Shown: positions 33,501 to 43,539 of the stretch, one piece after another
Layout of the letters: every line of letters begins with the position of its first letter
Position numbering within the stretch: the first letter of the stretch is position 1
Source: Antedon mediterranea
Taxonomy: Eukaryota > Echinodermata > Crinoidea > Comatulida > Antedonidae
DNA: 64,000 nt
Direction of reading: 5' to 3'
NCBI RefSeq assembly: GCF_964355755.1
Contig: NC_092672.1
Location: 31,988,501-32,052,500 of the forward strand
The notes under the pieces: generated by a model
The model's input: the letters and a program-made list of their open reading frames with translations, nothing else
Database searches by the model: none
Told to the model about the DNA's origin: nothing
Made by a program: the position numbers and the translations under genes

Positions 33501-36500
33501 AATGGTGTACATAGATACATTAGCATTAAATAAGTGGAGTGCAGTTGATTTAGTCAATGCAAAAATGGATTTTAAGATTGATCGAGCCTTAGTAAAGCAT
33601 AGAGTACTGTAACATATTAGAAAGTACGTAAAATGTGGGATTCCATGGTTTTTAGTTTGTTGTTGTTAAATTGCACCTTTAATGTAAGAAAATAAAACTA
33701 TTTATGTAAAAAATTATTAAAAATGATTTCATGTGTACGTAAAATCCAGGAAACGTAAAATCAGGGTACATAAAACAATGGTTCTACTGTAATCCCTTTC
33801 TTCTGTCATTGTCTGTATGTCTCTCAACATTCTGTTATACTTACTTTGAGGGTATAAACTGTGAGGCCGCCCCACACGGTGAGTACGGTGGGGGCGGCAT
33901 GGCGTCCCCTTGTTGGTAATTAGCATCACCTCCTCCTCCTCCTGGTGAAACAGCGTTCATACTCAACACGTTTGATGGTGGCTGCAAAAAAATAATAAAT
34001 CCTCAATCAATTATCATAATCTGTAAACCAAAACTACAATAGCATACATCATTAGGAAGTATAATATATTAACAAATGTCATTGTTTTAACTACATGAAA
34101 ATAAAAATAAATGATCTCCAATACAGGGAAAAATTTCATTTGAAAATTTTGTTTAGCAAAATTGCTAATCAAACTGATTTTTTAGTCAAGAAATATAGTT
34201 TTGTATTGTATTTTTTGCTACACAATTGTAGAAATGTGTTAGCAAAAAGGTTGTTTTGTATAGCTTTTTGCTATGTTACACTGGCGAAATTATTCCCTGT
34301 CAATATCAAACAGAATAGGAGAAAACCCAAAATTAATTAATTATTCGCCCTCAGAACATTGTGAATGGCGATCATATGATATAACTTTAAATTAAATTCT
34401 ATGGCTGAATAAAAAAAAGTGATGTGCCCATACATAGACATGATGATGTCCTATTACTACCATATTTGGGTATATCACTGTTATATTTGGGTATATCACT
34501 GCCATATTTGGGCACATCACATTTTTTTGTCAAACTAGTTTGATAGTGTAGACAGAGCTTAAGACTAGTCAATATACAACCCTGGGAGATTTTGTTGGGT
34601 CCAGAGATATCCCCATAAAAAACCTTTAGCTAGTTAAAAATACTCTATGACTTTACTAAGTCAAAAATCTAGTTTATCATTTATCACTGTCTTGGCCGCC
34701 ACGATTTAACACTTTAATACAATAACCAGAAATGAATCATTTAGAAAAAATTGAATACAATTACAATGAAGCAATTATTATTTTTGTTGTTAATAACTCA
34801 ATGTCATAATGCATTACAGCAAATTATATCAATATCATATAACTGCCAAATTTTTTAGGGGGCAACATTAAATAAAATTGTATATAACCTTCTCTATGTT
34901 ATTAACTCAAAATAATTGTGAAATACACGCTCTATGTTTATTTTTTCGCCAAATTGAATTAGGCTTTCCTGTACTACATCAACCATAAAATACCAATAAC
35001 CACAGGTTTAGGTTAATAATGCTGAAATTAAATAAAGGCTATTTTCCCCTCAAAACAGGCAATTTAATTTTTTTTTATACATGTAAAATAATTTTAACTT
35101 TGAAACCATAAATCAATTTTTAAAGATGTATTTTGAAAGTTAATAAAAATCAGACTAGGTCATTTTGTAGCTTCTTTCTAATTAAAAAAAACTCAAAAAT
35201 GTTTTCACGAAAACTCCACCAAAAACTGACTGGCAGCAAATTTTACTATTTTTTTACTTTAAAGCCCCCTTCCCTACGTTTTTTAGATCTAATTTAAGAT
35301 CACAAACTATATTTAATGTAAAAATAATACTATATGGTCCTATTGTGATAACTTTTTTCGTCTTTAAACGGTTAAAAATGTGAAAAATAAGTCGATTCTA
35401 ATAATTATAGCGGCCCGCTATAAATCCCAAAATGCATTGCGCGCGGATTGATATTTTTGTTTTTCACCTGTAATTCGCCCACTTTTCGATCGATCGTGAG
35501 GCCAAAACAAATGGAAGACTCCTAACTTTTCAGCGAAAATACCGGGTTTTCCCCAATTTGTATCAACGGAGTCTGCCAAAAATAGAAAGACAATTAATGC
35601 AGCAACTATACAACGTCAGGCTAGGTGTATAGCTAGCGTATGATGTTCGTACGTTACCGATGTTTACCAGCTAGGCCTACAAAACTAAGCCTAGCTAGGC
35701 TAGGCCTAAGACCGTCCACGAGAGGTCGATCGCCGCAAGCTACTTAGGTAGTGCATTGTTTCTCACTTTTTATCATAATTTACCATAAAACGTACATTTA
35801 AGACAAGGAATGACATGGTTTAATGTTTTTAAAGTGATATATATGTATTATTTTCCAAAAAACGTCCAAAATTGCAGGGAAGGGGTCTTTAAATTAAAGT
35901 TTGTTCAGATAAATCTGTTTTCCATCCAATTTTTGGTCAAAGTGAATAACTATTATGTGACATTAAATTGGCATATTCAACAAAAAAAAGTTTTAAAAAT
36001 TATTTTTTCAGGAAACAATATATCTTTAATGAATAAGAAAAGTATTTAAAGTAGGGTCATACTAAATTACTAAAGCTTGGTTCCCACTATTGTTGATGCA
36101 ATGCAAGCAAGTTGACCAATGACAAGTCAAATCCAACAGTTATGATTGGTCAAATATAACTTATATTGTGCTTACGTCTCTAGTGGGAACCAAGCATGAA
36201 CACCTATACTTATAATTGGTACATAATAAAACATCATCATAAATAAAATTTGTAAAAAATATTTGGATGACATTAATAAAGTACTGTAGATTATTAAACT
36301 TGTTACATGCAAAAAAACTACCTACCAATTAGAAAAATGACCAACAAGAAAATTGAGGTCCCACTCACAGACAGACCAACATCTCGTGGTAAAACTATCG
36401 GCGGGAATGGGACGCCAAAAATAAAAGACAACTACTTACTTGACTGATCATGTGGTGTTTCATTATTATTGCGAAATAGCACTAACATAGGAAACTGGGT

Positions 36501-38238
36501 TCAACTCTCAAAAGGCAGTTAATTATCCAAGATGTGTCCCAAATTAGAGCCTTATTGAGGGACGTGTGTCTCATGACAGAATAACAAAGTACTATCTTGC
36601 AAAAAAACTAACAAAATTCTATGAATTTCGCAAGTGTCAACAATTTATTTTCGTTATGATGAAAGAAATAGGGTTTTCGAGCATATGCTTTAAATCAATG
36701 TATTAACTTTCAAAGCTAAAAACAAGGTTTCAGCCAATCTCTTCCAACAGTAAGCTACAAGAACAGACAGGCCCAGGTTATTCCATTTTAACTACAGGGT
36801 AGTCACATATAAAACTATGACTCATCAGATTATGGACAGATTCCAATTTGCAAGTCTGAACTTGCCTGGGTTAGTCTATTTTCAGACAGGGATGATGAAA
36901 TATTAATCTAGGTTGAATCATAATACCTTTAGTGAATCATCACTATAAATAACACAGAACTAACTCTAAAGATAATTATTCAACTACCCTTGAAACCAGA
37001 AGCTTACAATTAACAAATGAGCTGACCGATTCCTTAGATCAAAATTATAATGTGAACTATATTTGACATTAATTATGCGTACAGTTTTGAAGCAGACGAC
37101 AATAGATACATGTACTGTTTAATAGCAGACAACGTCAATACAATCGGTAACCTAATGAATACGATCTGAGCATGTGCAAAAAGCATAATACTGTCTGGGA
37201 ATCATTTTGTATGCTGTTTTTTTTAATGATTAATATTTAAAAAAAGTACTGAAATATATTCAAAATGATTCTACAAATTGAATACTAAAAACTTCTAGCT
37301 CAATTCATAATTTTTCAAATGGTATTTTTAAATATTAATGATGAAATACCAAAATGATGTTTTTGTTTATTTTAAATTTTAAGTCATTTTCAGATATAAA
37401 TATAAACAATATTATTAGATGAACACTACCAAAATGTTTCTGGGAGTTTGAGGATCAGATGTGGCTGGATTATATGTACCCAATTGATTAACTTTCTTTA
37501 TGCATTTATATATTTATTTTCTATTTAATGTTTTTTTTATTTATTTTATTGAAGCACCGCCATTGTGGCACTAAGCACCACTGATTTAATTCCAAATAAA
37601 TAAAACAAATAAATAAATTATGAAAAATATATCAGCTTTATATTGGATTTAAAAACTAGACTTGCACCTTTTGAAATTGAAGCAAATTTGATAAATAAAA
37701 TATGTAGTTTTAAACATGGTATGTAGAGGGAATGAAAACATAATGGAATCATACCCACCATATTCAAAATGTTAACAATTAAAAAAAACATAAAAATTTT
37801 ATGAAAATGTTTAATAATTGATGACAAAATGTTTACTTACCGAGTAGTTTTGTGACTGAAAGTCGGACGAGTTCATCATCGAAAGAAAATGTGGATGTAC
37901 ATTTGGCTGGAGGTCATATAGGACACCATCCAACTGCAAATTTTCCTCTAAGCACCTGTTCACACTGTTTGGATCGTTTATTTCATTATAATTATAGCTA
38001 ATTGGTTCTGCAAGCGTTGGTGTCATAGTACTAAAATAAATTGAATATGATTTTAAAAATGTATAAATAAATATTGTTCAAAAACCTTCTACGTCCTTGC
38101 ATTGGGTCCAAGTGGGAACTCAGCTTTATCAATCAGCGCTAGTACTTACCCGTTTTGCGTTACCTCACCAAGCTGGTTCCATAACGCATTAAACAACACT
38201 GGCATCTCATTTTGTTGGGGTTGAAAGTCTTCAGCCAT
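23878..38238 (-). CDS. p53/p63/p73-family transcription factor, complete, 12 coding exons
   Basis: Sequence-specific tetrameric transcription factor; the single gene looks p63/p73-like (full-length with SAM). Exons, 5' to 3': 38238-38150, 38030-37841, 33981-33845, 33248-33167, 32920-32740, 32339-32123, 31643-31516, 31234-31185, 30719-30598, 25214-24888, 24580-24484, 24126-23878; 622 codons plus stop (human p73 636, TAp63 680). Segments: transactivation FNALWNQL (16-23); PPPPY (122-126); DNA-binding domain about 140-330 with zinc ligands C217, H220, C276, C280 and DNA-contact R286 (human R248) and R311 (human R273); basic GKKRKL; tetramerisation 359-398; Pro/Ser linker; SAM about 508-565; inhibitory RFTLKQTFSF (598-607); acidic tail. 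All hot-spot positions are intact, so it should work. An acceptor at 38271 implies a non-coding first exon. Confidence 0.97.
24159..24263. mobile_element. CTGTCTACACTATCAAAC element copy 5, in the SAM intron
   Basis: Ends TTAAGCTCTGTCTACTATC and GGGCACAGACAGAGCCTTA. It is shortened (~105 bp) and begins 33 bp upstream of the acceptor of the last p53-family exon. Confidence 0.75.
24625..24770. repeat. Dispersed repeat, second copy of the 18103-18230 family
   Basis: Shares TCTCATTTGAGGCTTGAG, GAGTTACAACCCTAGCA and CAGGAATGAACCCTGGA with the REV1 intron 7 copy, in the same order and orientation. Confidence 0.6.
25370..26180. repeat. CAG/CAA minisatellite, 29-bp period in its core
   Basis: From 25370 to about 25860 units of CAGCAACTACAAAGGCAGCA type vary in length. 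From about 26000 the period is exactly 29 bp (AGGCAGC at 26001, 26030, 26059, 26088). Because 29 is not a multiple of three and the minus strand lacks stops, long Leu/Cys/Val/Ala open frames appear in all three minus frames; these are not genes. The array lies in the 5.4-kb p53-family intron 9. Confidence 0.9.
29218..29262 (-). CDS. Possible alternative last exon of the p53-family gene
   Basis: After TTTTTCAG the sequence continues in the right phase from the tetramerisation exon: E-LKRIKKENSDLID then TGA. This would give a short isoform of about 413 residues lacking SAM and the inhibitory tail, like the shorter C-terminal isoforms of vertebrate p63/p73. Support is only an acceptor, matching phase and a basic-acidic tail; 14 codons are too few to judge conservation. 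Confidence 0.25.
29651..29715 (+). tRNA. tRNA-like relic
   Basis: GTGGTCTTTTGGTTAGGTGC resembles a tRNA 5' half (A-box region) and GGGTTCAACCC is a good B-box at tRNA-like distance. Stems cannot be completed, so this is a decayed tRNA or SINE piece. Confidence 0.3.
30598..30719 (-). CDS. p53-family tetramerisation exon
   Basis: Encodes VKGRENYEMLKKINEALELM, then RSIPPDLRRQSSGIHRHLKK. This matches the p63/p73 pattern RGRE.YEMLLKIKESLELM, a beta strand plus helix that forms the tetramer. It ends in phase 2 with GA; two acceptors downstream (29262 and 25214) could complete the codon. Confidence 0.95.
31516..33248 (-). CDS. p53-family DNA-binding domain exons
   Basis: Exons 33248-33167, 32920-32740, 32339-32123 and 31643-31516. 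Landmarks in order: TDYPG, SASWTFSSRLNKLY, VMPVFKK, EIVKRCPNH, VPYENPQVG, CTISCVGGMNRRP, ACPGRDRK. The Arg after EIVK is the human R175 position. The exon 3' end at 32123 uses a weak donor (GTTGGT). Repeats crowd two of these exons: one ends 25 bp from the acceptor of 32339 and one reaches within about 10 bp of the donor of 32740. Confidence 0.97.
32365..32465. mobile_element. CTGTCTACACTATCAAAC element, one end, next to a p53-family acceptor
   Basis: AAAGCTTTGTCTACACTATC at 32365 is the family's terminal repeat; the right half is lost. It begins only 25 bp upstream (minus strand) of the acceptor of exon 32339-32123, so the pyrimidine tract and probable branch region lie beside or in the element. 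Confidence 0.7.
32553..32736 (+). repeat. Dispersed ~200-bp repeat ending at a p53-family donor
   Basis: Same sequence family as 62381-62590: GATGCTGAGCTCTGAAGATC, ATCTGTGGCTGCAACAC, GCAGCCAGACATAA, then GTCCTGTTAGATTGCCTT. The copy overlaps or stops at the donor region of exon 32920-32740, which lies on the other strand. Confidence 0.6.
34400..34562. mobile_element. CTGTCTACACTATCAAAC element copy 7
   Basis: Right end GTTTGATAGTGTAGACAGAG is intact. The left end is worn after AAAAAAGTGATGTGCCCATA. The phrase CATATTTGGG(T/C)ATATCAC occurs three times inside. Confidence 0.75.
35118..36025. mobile_element. Nested inverted-repeat elements in p53-family intron 2
   Basis: Outer ends TTTTTAAAGATGTATTTTG and CAATATATCTTTAATG are inverted and resemble pairs at 58631-58805 and near 51790. 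Inner ends TTTAAAGCCCCCTTCCCT (from about 35260) and AGGGAAGGGGTCTTTAAA (to about 35895) are also inverted. The inside is unusually CpG-rich with AGCGGCCCGCTATAAATC at 35409 and AGGCCTAG tracts at 35670-35710. This looks like one DNA transposon inside another, not host coding sequence. Confidence 0.6.
36071..36196. mobile_element. GCTTGGTTCCCACTA inverted-repeat element
   Basis: AAGCTTGGTTCCCACTATTG at the left and CTCTAGTGGGAACCAAGC at the right are perfect inverted ends over about 14 bp. It is about 125 bp long with no open frame, and is the best-kept member of the family seen at 3741 and 11514. Confidence 0.85.
36197..37840. other. Remainder of p53-family intron 2: no gene seen
   Basis: AT-rich sequence with no exon-like segment or recognisable element on either strand. 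This is where a second (Delta-N type) promoter lies in vertebrate p63/p73, but I see no start exon that splices in frame to 33981. Confidence 0.4.
37841..38238 (-). CDS. p53-family exons 1-2: transactivation segment
   Basis: Exon 38238-38150 starts MAEDFQPQQ and contains FNALWNQL, matching the F-x3-W-x2-L pattern with which p53 binds MDM2 and TAF9/p300. Exon 38030-37841 is not conserved with vertebrates at sequence level that I can see; it is Asn/Leu/Asp-rich. CAG before 38271 marks the 5' UTR acceptor 33 bp upstream of the ATG. Confidence 0.9.
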
Positions 38239-39577
38239 GCTTGTCGTATTAACGGTCAAAGGTCATAGGACCTGCTAGAAGAGAATTTTTCAGTTTAATT
38301 TTAAAAGAATTGCAAAAACCAGAATATCAGCAATGCTGCTTTTTAGCTATGAAATTCTTATATCAAAACGTATTAATTCAGTCGCACTCTACTAGCCTAG
38401 GCCTACTATACTATCTATGCCTCTACTACAAGTCCAGAGTAAAGAGAGAGCAGAGACTAGTATAGTGCTACAGCTAGGCTTAGACTCTAGAGTACTGTAG
38501 CCTAGGATAGTACTAGAGAGTAATAGTAGGTAGCCAGCTAGCCTGTTTGTTTATTAAAATTATAATACTAGGCCCTAGAGGACTAGGCTAGGCCTAGTCT
38601 AATTAATAGCTTTCAAAAACACGAAATTTATATTCAATCAAATTAATACAATACTAATAATATAGGCCTATATACTTTAATCTAGAAACAGACGTATCAT
38701 ATTTTCAATAGGTTAGGCTGAGTGACGTAAAGTAGTAAGTCGAAATGTTAAAAGTGCTAGGCCAAACCACAAAATGCTGATGGCGGCGGTTTTGTTATGG
38801 AAATCCCCACCCAGGTTAGCACTTTACGATCGCCAAACGTTTGCTCCTTCACCACGTGCTAACCAAATTATTGTCAAAATACTCCAAAATTTAACTTGAA
38901 TAATAAACAAACTCTTAATAAACATTTTACACAGATACATTGGATTAATTCGGTTAACAATTCATAAGCTACCATACCTTAATTAACTAAAAAATGACTT
39001 TATAAGACCATCTCAGCCCCTCAAACAATAATATCGGTTCTGGCATGCGCATTGTTATGATCTCAACATCTAGGCCTAGGCTATAAATAACTTTTTAGTA
39101 AAGACACATCATCAATATTAAAAATACTGTCATTAAACACCATTTAAATATTTTTTTCTCTAACAAAATTTATAAATTATACAATGGTTATATTTTTAAC
39201 ATTTTTTTTCATTGCAAACCATTATTTTTTAACGATTTTGTTGAACTTTCTTTGTTGTTTTGGATTTCCTCGCTTGACTGGGCACGCGACGTGTTCATGC
39301 AGTTTTCGCATTCGATCGGTCTTTCACTAAAAAAGACTTTTTTTTGGGGCGCTTATACAAATGTTCCATGTTAGGTTAGGTTATAGCCTAGTTGTCTCAT
39401 TCTGAGTCTGAACTTTTCGTACGACGTACGTGCAAATCACTTTATTTATGAATTAAAATACGTTTTAATTTTACAATAATATAAAACAACGCAACATTTG
39501 TAGAAAATAGAAAAAATACCTATCGAATATTTATTAGAGGTCACTTTGAGGTCAAAATAGTAAAAACAACAACAATC
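38239..39577. promoter_or_regulatory. Divergent promoter region between the p53-family gene and TTC36
   Basis: The two start codons are 1.34 kb apart on opposite strands. The minus-strand gene has a 5' UTR acceptor at 38271, so its first exon and start site lie inside this region, probably near the GC-richer patch at 38755-38860 (GATGGCGGCGG). AGGCCTAG-like tracts fill 38390-38670. ACGTACG/CGACGTACG motifs occur at 39415-39430. Confidence 0.4.
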
Positions 39578-41126
39578 ATGCAATCTGTCCGCGATGAGGC
39601 TGTTTTGAATGCAATTTTTAATCCCTTGTTCCCAGTTCCCACAAAACAAACAGAAGATGAGATAATAGAGAAAGGTATGCAACATAATTAACTTATATGG
39701 TTTCTTCTTTTTATTTTATTTCGACAAACATTTCATAAAGAAATTTGGGTCCGAAATGGGCCCAGCTAGGCCTAGCTAGCCTGGCCTCTACTACTTTACT
39801 AGATCAAAATGTACTCTACAAACACTACTAAGTACACGGACTTATTTACTACCTGCCCGGTCGACCCTAACTATCAATGTTGACCAACCTACCAGCATTA
39901 TGCTTTAATTAAATTCTGAATTTTATTAATTCAAATGTAGACTCGTTGGGTTGTTTTACTAATTATTATTCGTCTAAATATTACTAGTAGGTCTACTGAT
40001 TATTGTATTTAAAAAATACAATTAATTAGCCTAGCTAGGCCGTACTATGTTTTATTTATATATATATATTGTATATATATAATATGAATGAAGCAGAAGA
40101 AAGACAATTTTGGTTTAAAAAATTCTATTTTGTGTACAAATGCAGGATTTAAACAGTCATATTATTTATGGTGATATGTTTGAAAAAAAGTTTGAATATA
40201 ATAATTGCAAATACATGCAAAATAACTAGGCCTAATACCAATAAATGATTATGTACATTTATTTTGTATTTTGCATAGAAGAAGAAAATGAAGAGGTAAC
40301 AAAAGTAAAACAATTCGAATTGGAAGGAGTACATGCCGCAGAGAAGGGAGACCTCTATGCTGCATTAACCGCTTTCCATAAAGCTGTGGAGCTTATGCCA
40401 GAGAGGGCGTCCTGCTACAATAATAGAGCTCAAGCCCTTCGATTGAAAGGTGACATTAAAGGTGAAAAATAAAATAAACATTGCGGTAAACATTTCTCAA
40501 CTTTTTATTGTATGCTCATGAAATCTACAAATCTATTTAAATTTTACAAAAATTGTGATAAAACATTAAGAAAATAAATTAACATCACGAGTGATCATTA
40601 AAATTAAATTTTCCAATACCCCCATATGCCTATAACAGCATTTAAAAAGTCTTTCCAGAATGTATTTTAAGTGTAGAGAGGCACTAGTATATGTCAACAG
40701 ACAATTCTTGGTCTTTTCTCCATTATTTTCTGATGGTTGTTACATATATTGCTGTGTATTTCTTCTCTTTCTATTTTATTTTATTTATCTATGGACAGTT
40801 TGTCTGAAATAAATTTTGAATGAATTATTCAACTTAAAATAATATATAAAACTATCATTTCAGGAGCTGTTGAAGACCTAGAAATGGCAATTAAACTAAG
40901 CAACGGTAGTGGAAAGGCTGCATGTCAGGCTTACATTCAACGTGGTCTGATTCGAAAACTACAGGGTGAAGAAGAGCCTGCACTGAATGACTTTAAGAAA
41001 GCTTCGAACCTAGGCAGCGAGTTTGCTAAGGCGCAAGTGGTGCAAATGAATCCATACGCCGCAATGTGCAATCAAATGTTAACAGACGTTTTACAACAGC
41101 TGAAGTCTGGACAATATCAAGATTGA
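39578..41126 (+). CDS. TTC36: TTC36 tetratricopeptide repeat protein, complete, three exons
   Basis: Small TPR protein, known in vertebrates as HBP21 and proposed to partner Hsp70 or stabilise HPD. Exons 39578-39674, 40279-40461 and 40864-41126 join in phase to 180 codons plus stop (human 189). Family landmarks are all present: AVLNAIFNP near the start, [51 protein letters not shown] and the characteristic [11 protein letters not shown] end. Three TPR units cover about residues 45-150. The first exon is very close to the divergent promoter shared with the p53-family gene. No canonical AATAAA is seen soon after the stop. Confidence 0.97.
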
Positions 41127-41382
41127 TTGAAAATATGTAATGTTTTTTGCTAACCATTGTGTATTTTTTTATTATACACAGCATTACGTATAACATCAAC
41201 TCTCCTCCAAAACAGACAACTTTCCAAACACTAATGTCTTGCCAATAAGAGTATCCTAAGTATATCAAAGATTATTAAAAGATAAGATATATTATTCTTA
41301 TATAAGTAAATATTTTTAGTTGTGGATAAATTAATATTAATAGTTCTTTGAATGAAAAAAATGCAGTTGTTTGGTACCCTTT

Positions 41383-41460
41383 TAACCTTCTCGTGCCAAA
41401 AATATTTTTTGGTTGAACCAAATCTAGAGTATACAGTTTATTTGCCAAAGTACTCAAATG
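41383..41460 (+). repeat. Direct repeat, left copy, flanking the MTHFR fragment
   Basis: TTGGTTGAACCAAATCTAGA, then GTATACAGTTTATTTGCC and AAAGTACTCAAATGT. A near-identical run is at 43108-43187. The MTHFR-derived sequence begins immediately after this copy. Confidence 0.85.
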
Positions 41461-41605
41461 TGAAGTTTGTACGCCACTAGCTTCTCGCAGTTCATCACCT
41501 GTCTTTACTCGCCTTATCGATAAAATAAACCAACGTATTGCACTCAATGAAAGGTAGTTTTTTCCACCCAGGACAGCAAATAGAGCTGTCAATTTAGTAT
41601 GGAGG
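41460..41605 (+). pseudogene. Decayed copy of the 3' half of MTHFR exon 1
   Basis: Nearly identical to 44446-44592. It keeps TGTACGCCACTAGCTTCTC and the exon's GTAAAGG donor, but the Trp codon of ERW is TAG and nine bases (three codons) are missing right after it. The start codon part is absent. Flanking intron sequence is also copied (AAGCTTCTATT at 41630). Confidence 0.9.
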
Positions 41606-42165
41606 TAAAGGCTTATTAAGCTTCTATTTAAAAAATAATTTGTGTTAAGTTAATTTTAACATTTTAGTAATAGGTCCTACTACTAGGCCTACACTTTATA
41701 AACATGCATTGTTGTATAATTATAAAATTATTGGGTTTTTTTGTTCCTAATTTATTTAATAGATTTTCAAATTTCATTTCATTATTTATTTGGTCTATTT
41801 AAGTATATACAAAACAAAACAAAACTGAAATTGGGGAGAACAGGGTCAACCTAAGTGAACTGAATCACTGTAGCTGAGCCGGTTGACCCAACCCCAAAAC
41901 AGTTTACACATAAAAGACAAAATACAGTTACAGCGAATCAAAATGAATATGAACTTTTCTAATGAAAGCTGATGGGCTTTCTAGGACTGCAGCATCTGTC
42001 AACGGTCTGGGAAGCTGGTAACCTGATTGCTGTAGAATGGAAAAAAGATAATCTTAGAAATAAAATAGAGGCCTATTCTATTGCAATTTTGAAAAAGTTG
42101 AATTTGCAGTAATTGTTAGATCATGCTTTTAAAAAAAATAGAACCAGCAAACCTCAGCTAAAGGC

Positions 42166-42558
42166 CCATTCACACTAGGACGATAACGATCGACGATAAT
42201 AGACAATAATTTGCATTTTTCATACATAAAATAAAAGAAATATAAAACCTTTTCATTCTAGAACTATAGAATAACCATCTATGCTTCCTTTGATGAAAAT
42301 TATATTTTCACACGTCCAATCAAATGACGTCATGATTAAGAGCAATAATATCGTGACAATACAACGATTTTATTGTTTTTATGTATCATGACGTCATTTG
42401 ATTGGAATTTTAAAAATATTATTTTTATCAAAGACAGCATAAATGATTATCCTATAGTCCTAGAACGAAACCCTTTCTAATTTCTTTAGTTTTATGTTAA
42501 AAAAATGCATGCTTATATATTTATCGTCGATCGTTATCGTCCTAGTGTGAATGGGACT
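42166..42558. mobile_element. Foldback inverted-repeat element inside the MTHFR fragment
   Basis: Left end CCCATTCACACTAGGACGAT AACGATCGACGATAA is the exact inverse of the right end, over about 35 bp. The interior is also loosely palindromic (CAATCAAATGACGTCATGA and TCATGACGTCATTTGATTGG), so the whole 390 bp can fold. No open frame. It interrupts the copied MTHFR intron; the true intron lacks it. Confidence 0.9.
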
Positions 42559-42706
42559 TAATTCTGTTTTGTTTTTTATTTGAATATGGTTTCTACAGTG
42601 AAATTAAGACCCTGATTCATCATTTCATAATAAAAAATTACAATATAATTTCCAAATCAATAACTATATGAAATTAATCCTTGTTTATTACTTGAATTGT
42701 GTTCAG

Positions 42707-42946
42707 ATTTGACAAGTTCTTCATTCATTCATTCACTTTTTTGCGATGTAACATGGCACCCAGCTGGCAATCCAGAGGGCGACTCTGCAACTAGTTCTTT
42801 TACTATTGCTAGTTTCGCACTTAATTATTGCGGATTGGACACCATGTTCCATTTGACGTGCGCAGGACAGACGAAGGAGAAAATAAGAAACACAATCCGA
42901 AGAGCGAAGGCTATTGGTATTAAGAGTGTTTTAGCACTGAGAGGAG
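42707..42946 (+). pseudogene. Decayed copy of MTHFR exon 2
   Basis: Matches 45013-45251 along its whole length, including acceptor and donor, but is 240 not 239 bp. A CATTCATTCATT run replaces the 11 bases after AAGTTCTT, which shifts the frame before the catalytic DVTWHPAG part. With exon 1 copy this makes a non-coding fragment. Confidence 0.92.
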
Positions 42947-43107
42947 GTAAATTCAATACAGGGTTTTATCTCTTATTTAAACGAAGTGGGTGACTCACTT
43001 TTTTTTCTCATTTATTAAGACAATGCCACTTTGTGATTGTGCAAAGCACAAAATGATCAGAAAATTGTATCTGATATCTTTAAAACTACTGTACATTTGA
43101 ACGAAAA

Positions 43108-43187
43108 GTGCCACCTTCTAGTGCCAAAAATAGTTTTGGTTGAACCAAATCTGGAGTATACAGTTTATTTGCTAAAGTACTCAAATG
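43108..43187 (+). repeat. Direct repeat, right copy
   Basis: GTGCCAAAAATAGTTTTGGT TGAACC and AGTATACAGTTTATTTGCTA match 41383-41460 with few changes. The two copies bracket the duplicated MTHFR piece. Confidence 0.85.
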
Positions 43188-43539
43188 TTATAATATTAGA
43201 GTATATTTAATAAAATAAGTATTTATTTGGACTTTAATGTATTTGTCTCTTTAGCGCAATGGCGATTTTTTGTGACATTAATGTTTTGATTCCATAATGT
43301 TTTTGGTAAATATATTATGAAAGTTGTTCAAATCACAAACAAAAAATTAAAGTTCATTATGGTTTAGCAAGAAAGGGTAAATCATGAGGAATAAATAAAG
43401 GAAGAACTCGTATTTTAGTCCTGGTTTTGGTGTGTGAGCACCAAAGATTTTATAATAGCGTACCTTCCTTATTACCACACTTCTCTCTCTGGTGAGCACT
43501 CATATTTTATGTAGTGAGCCCTCTATTCTACCAACAATC

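Noticed and set aside
35400-35720. CpG-rich patch taken at first for a CpG-island promoter
   Set aside because: It is enclosed by inverted transposon-like ends, so a transposon interior explains it better. Kept as a hypothesis under findings only.
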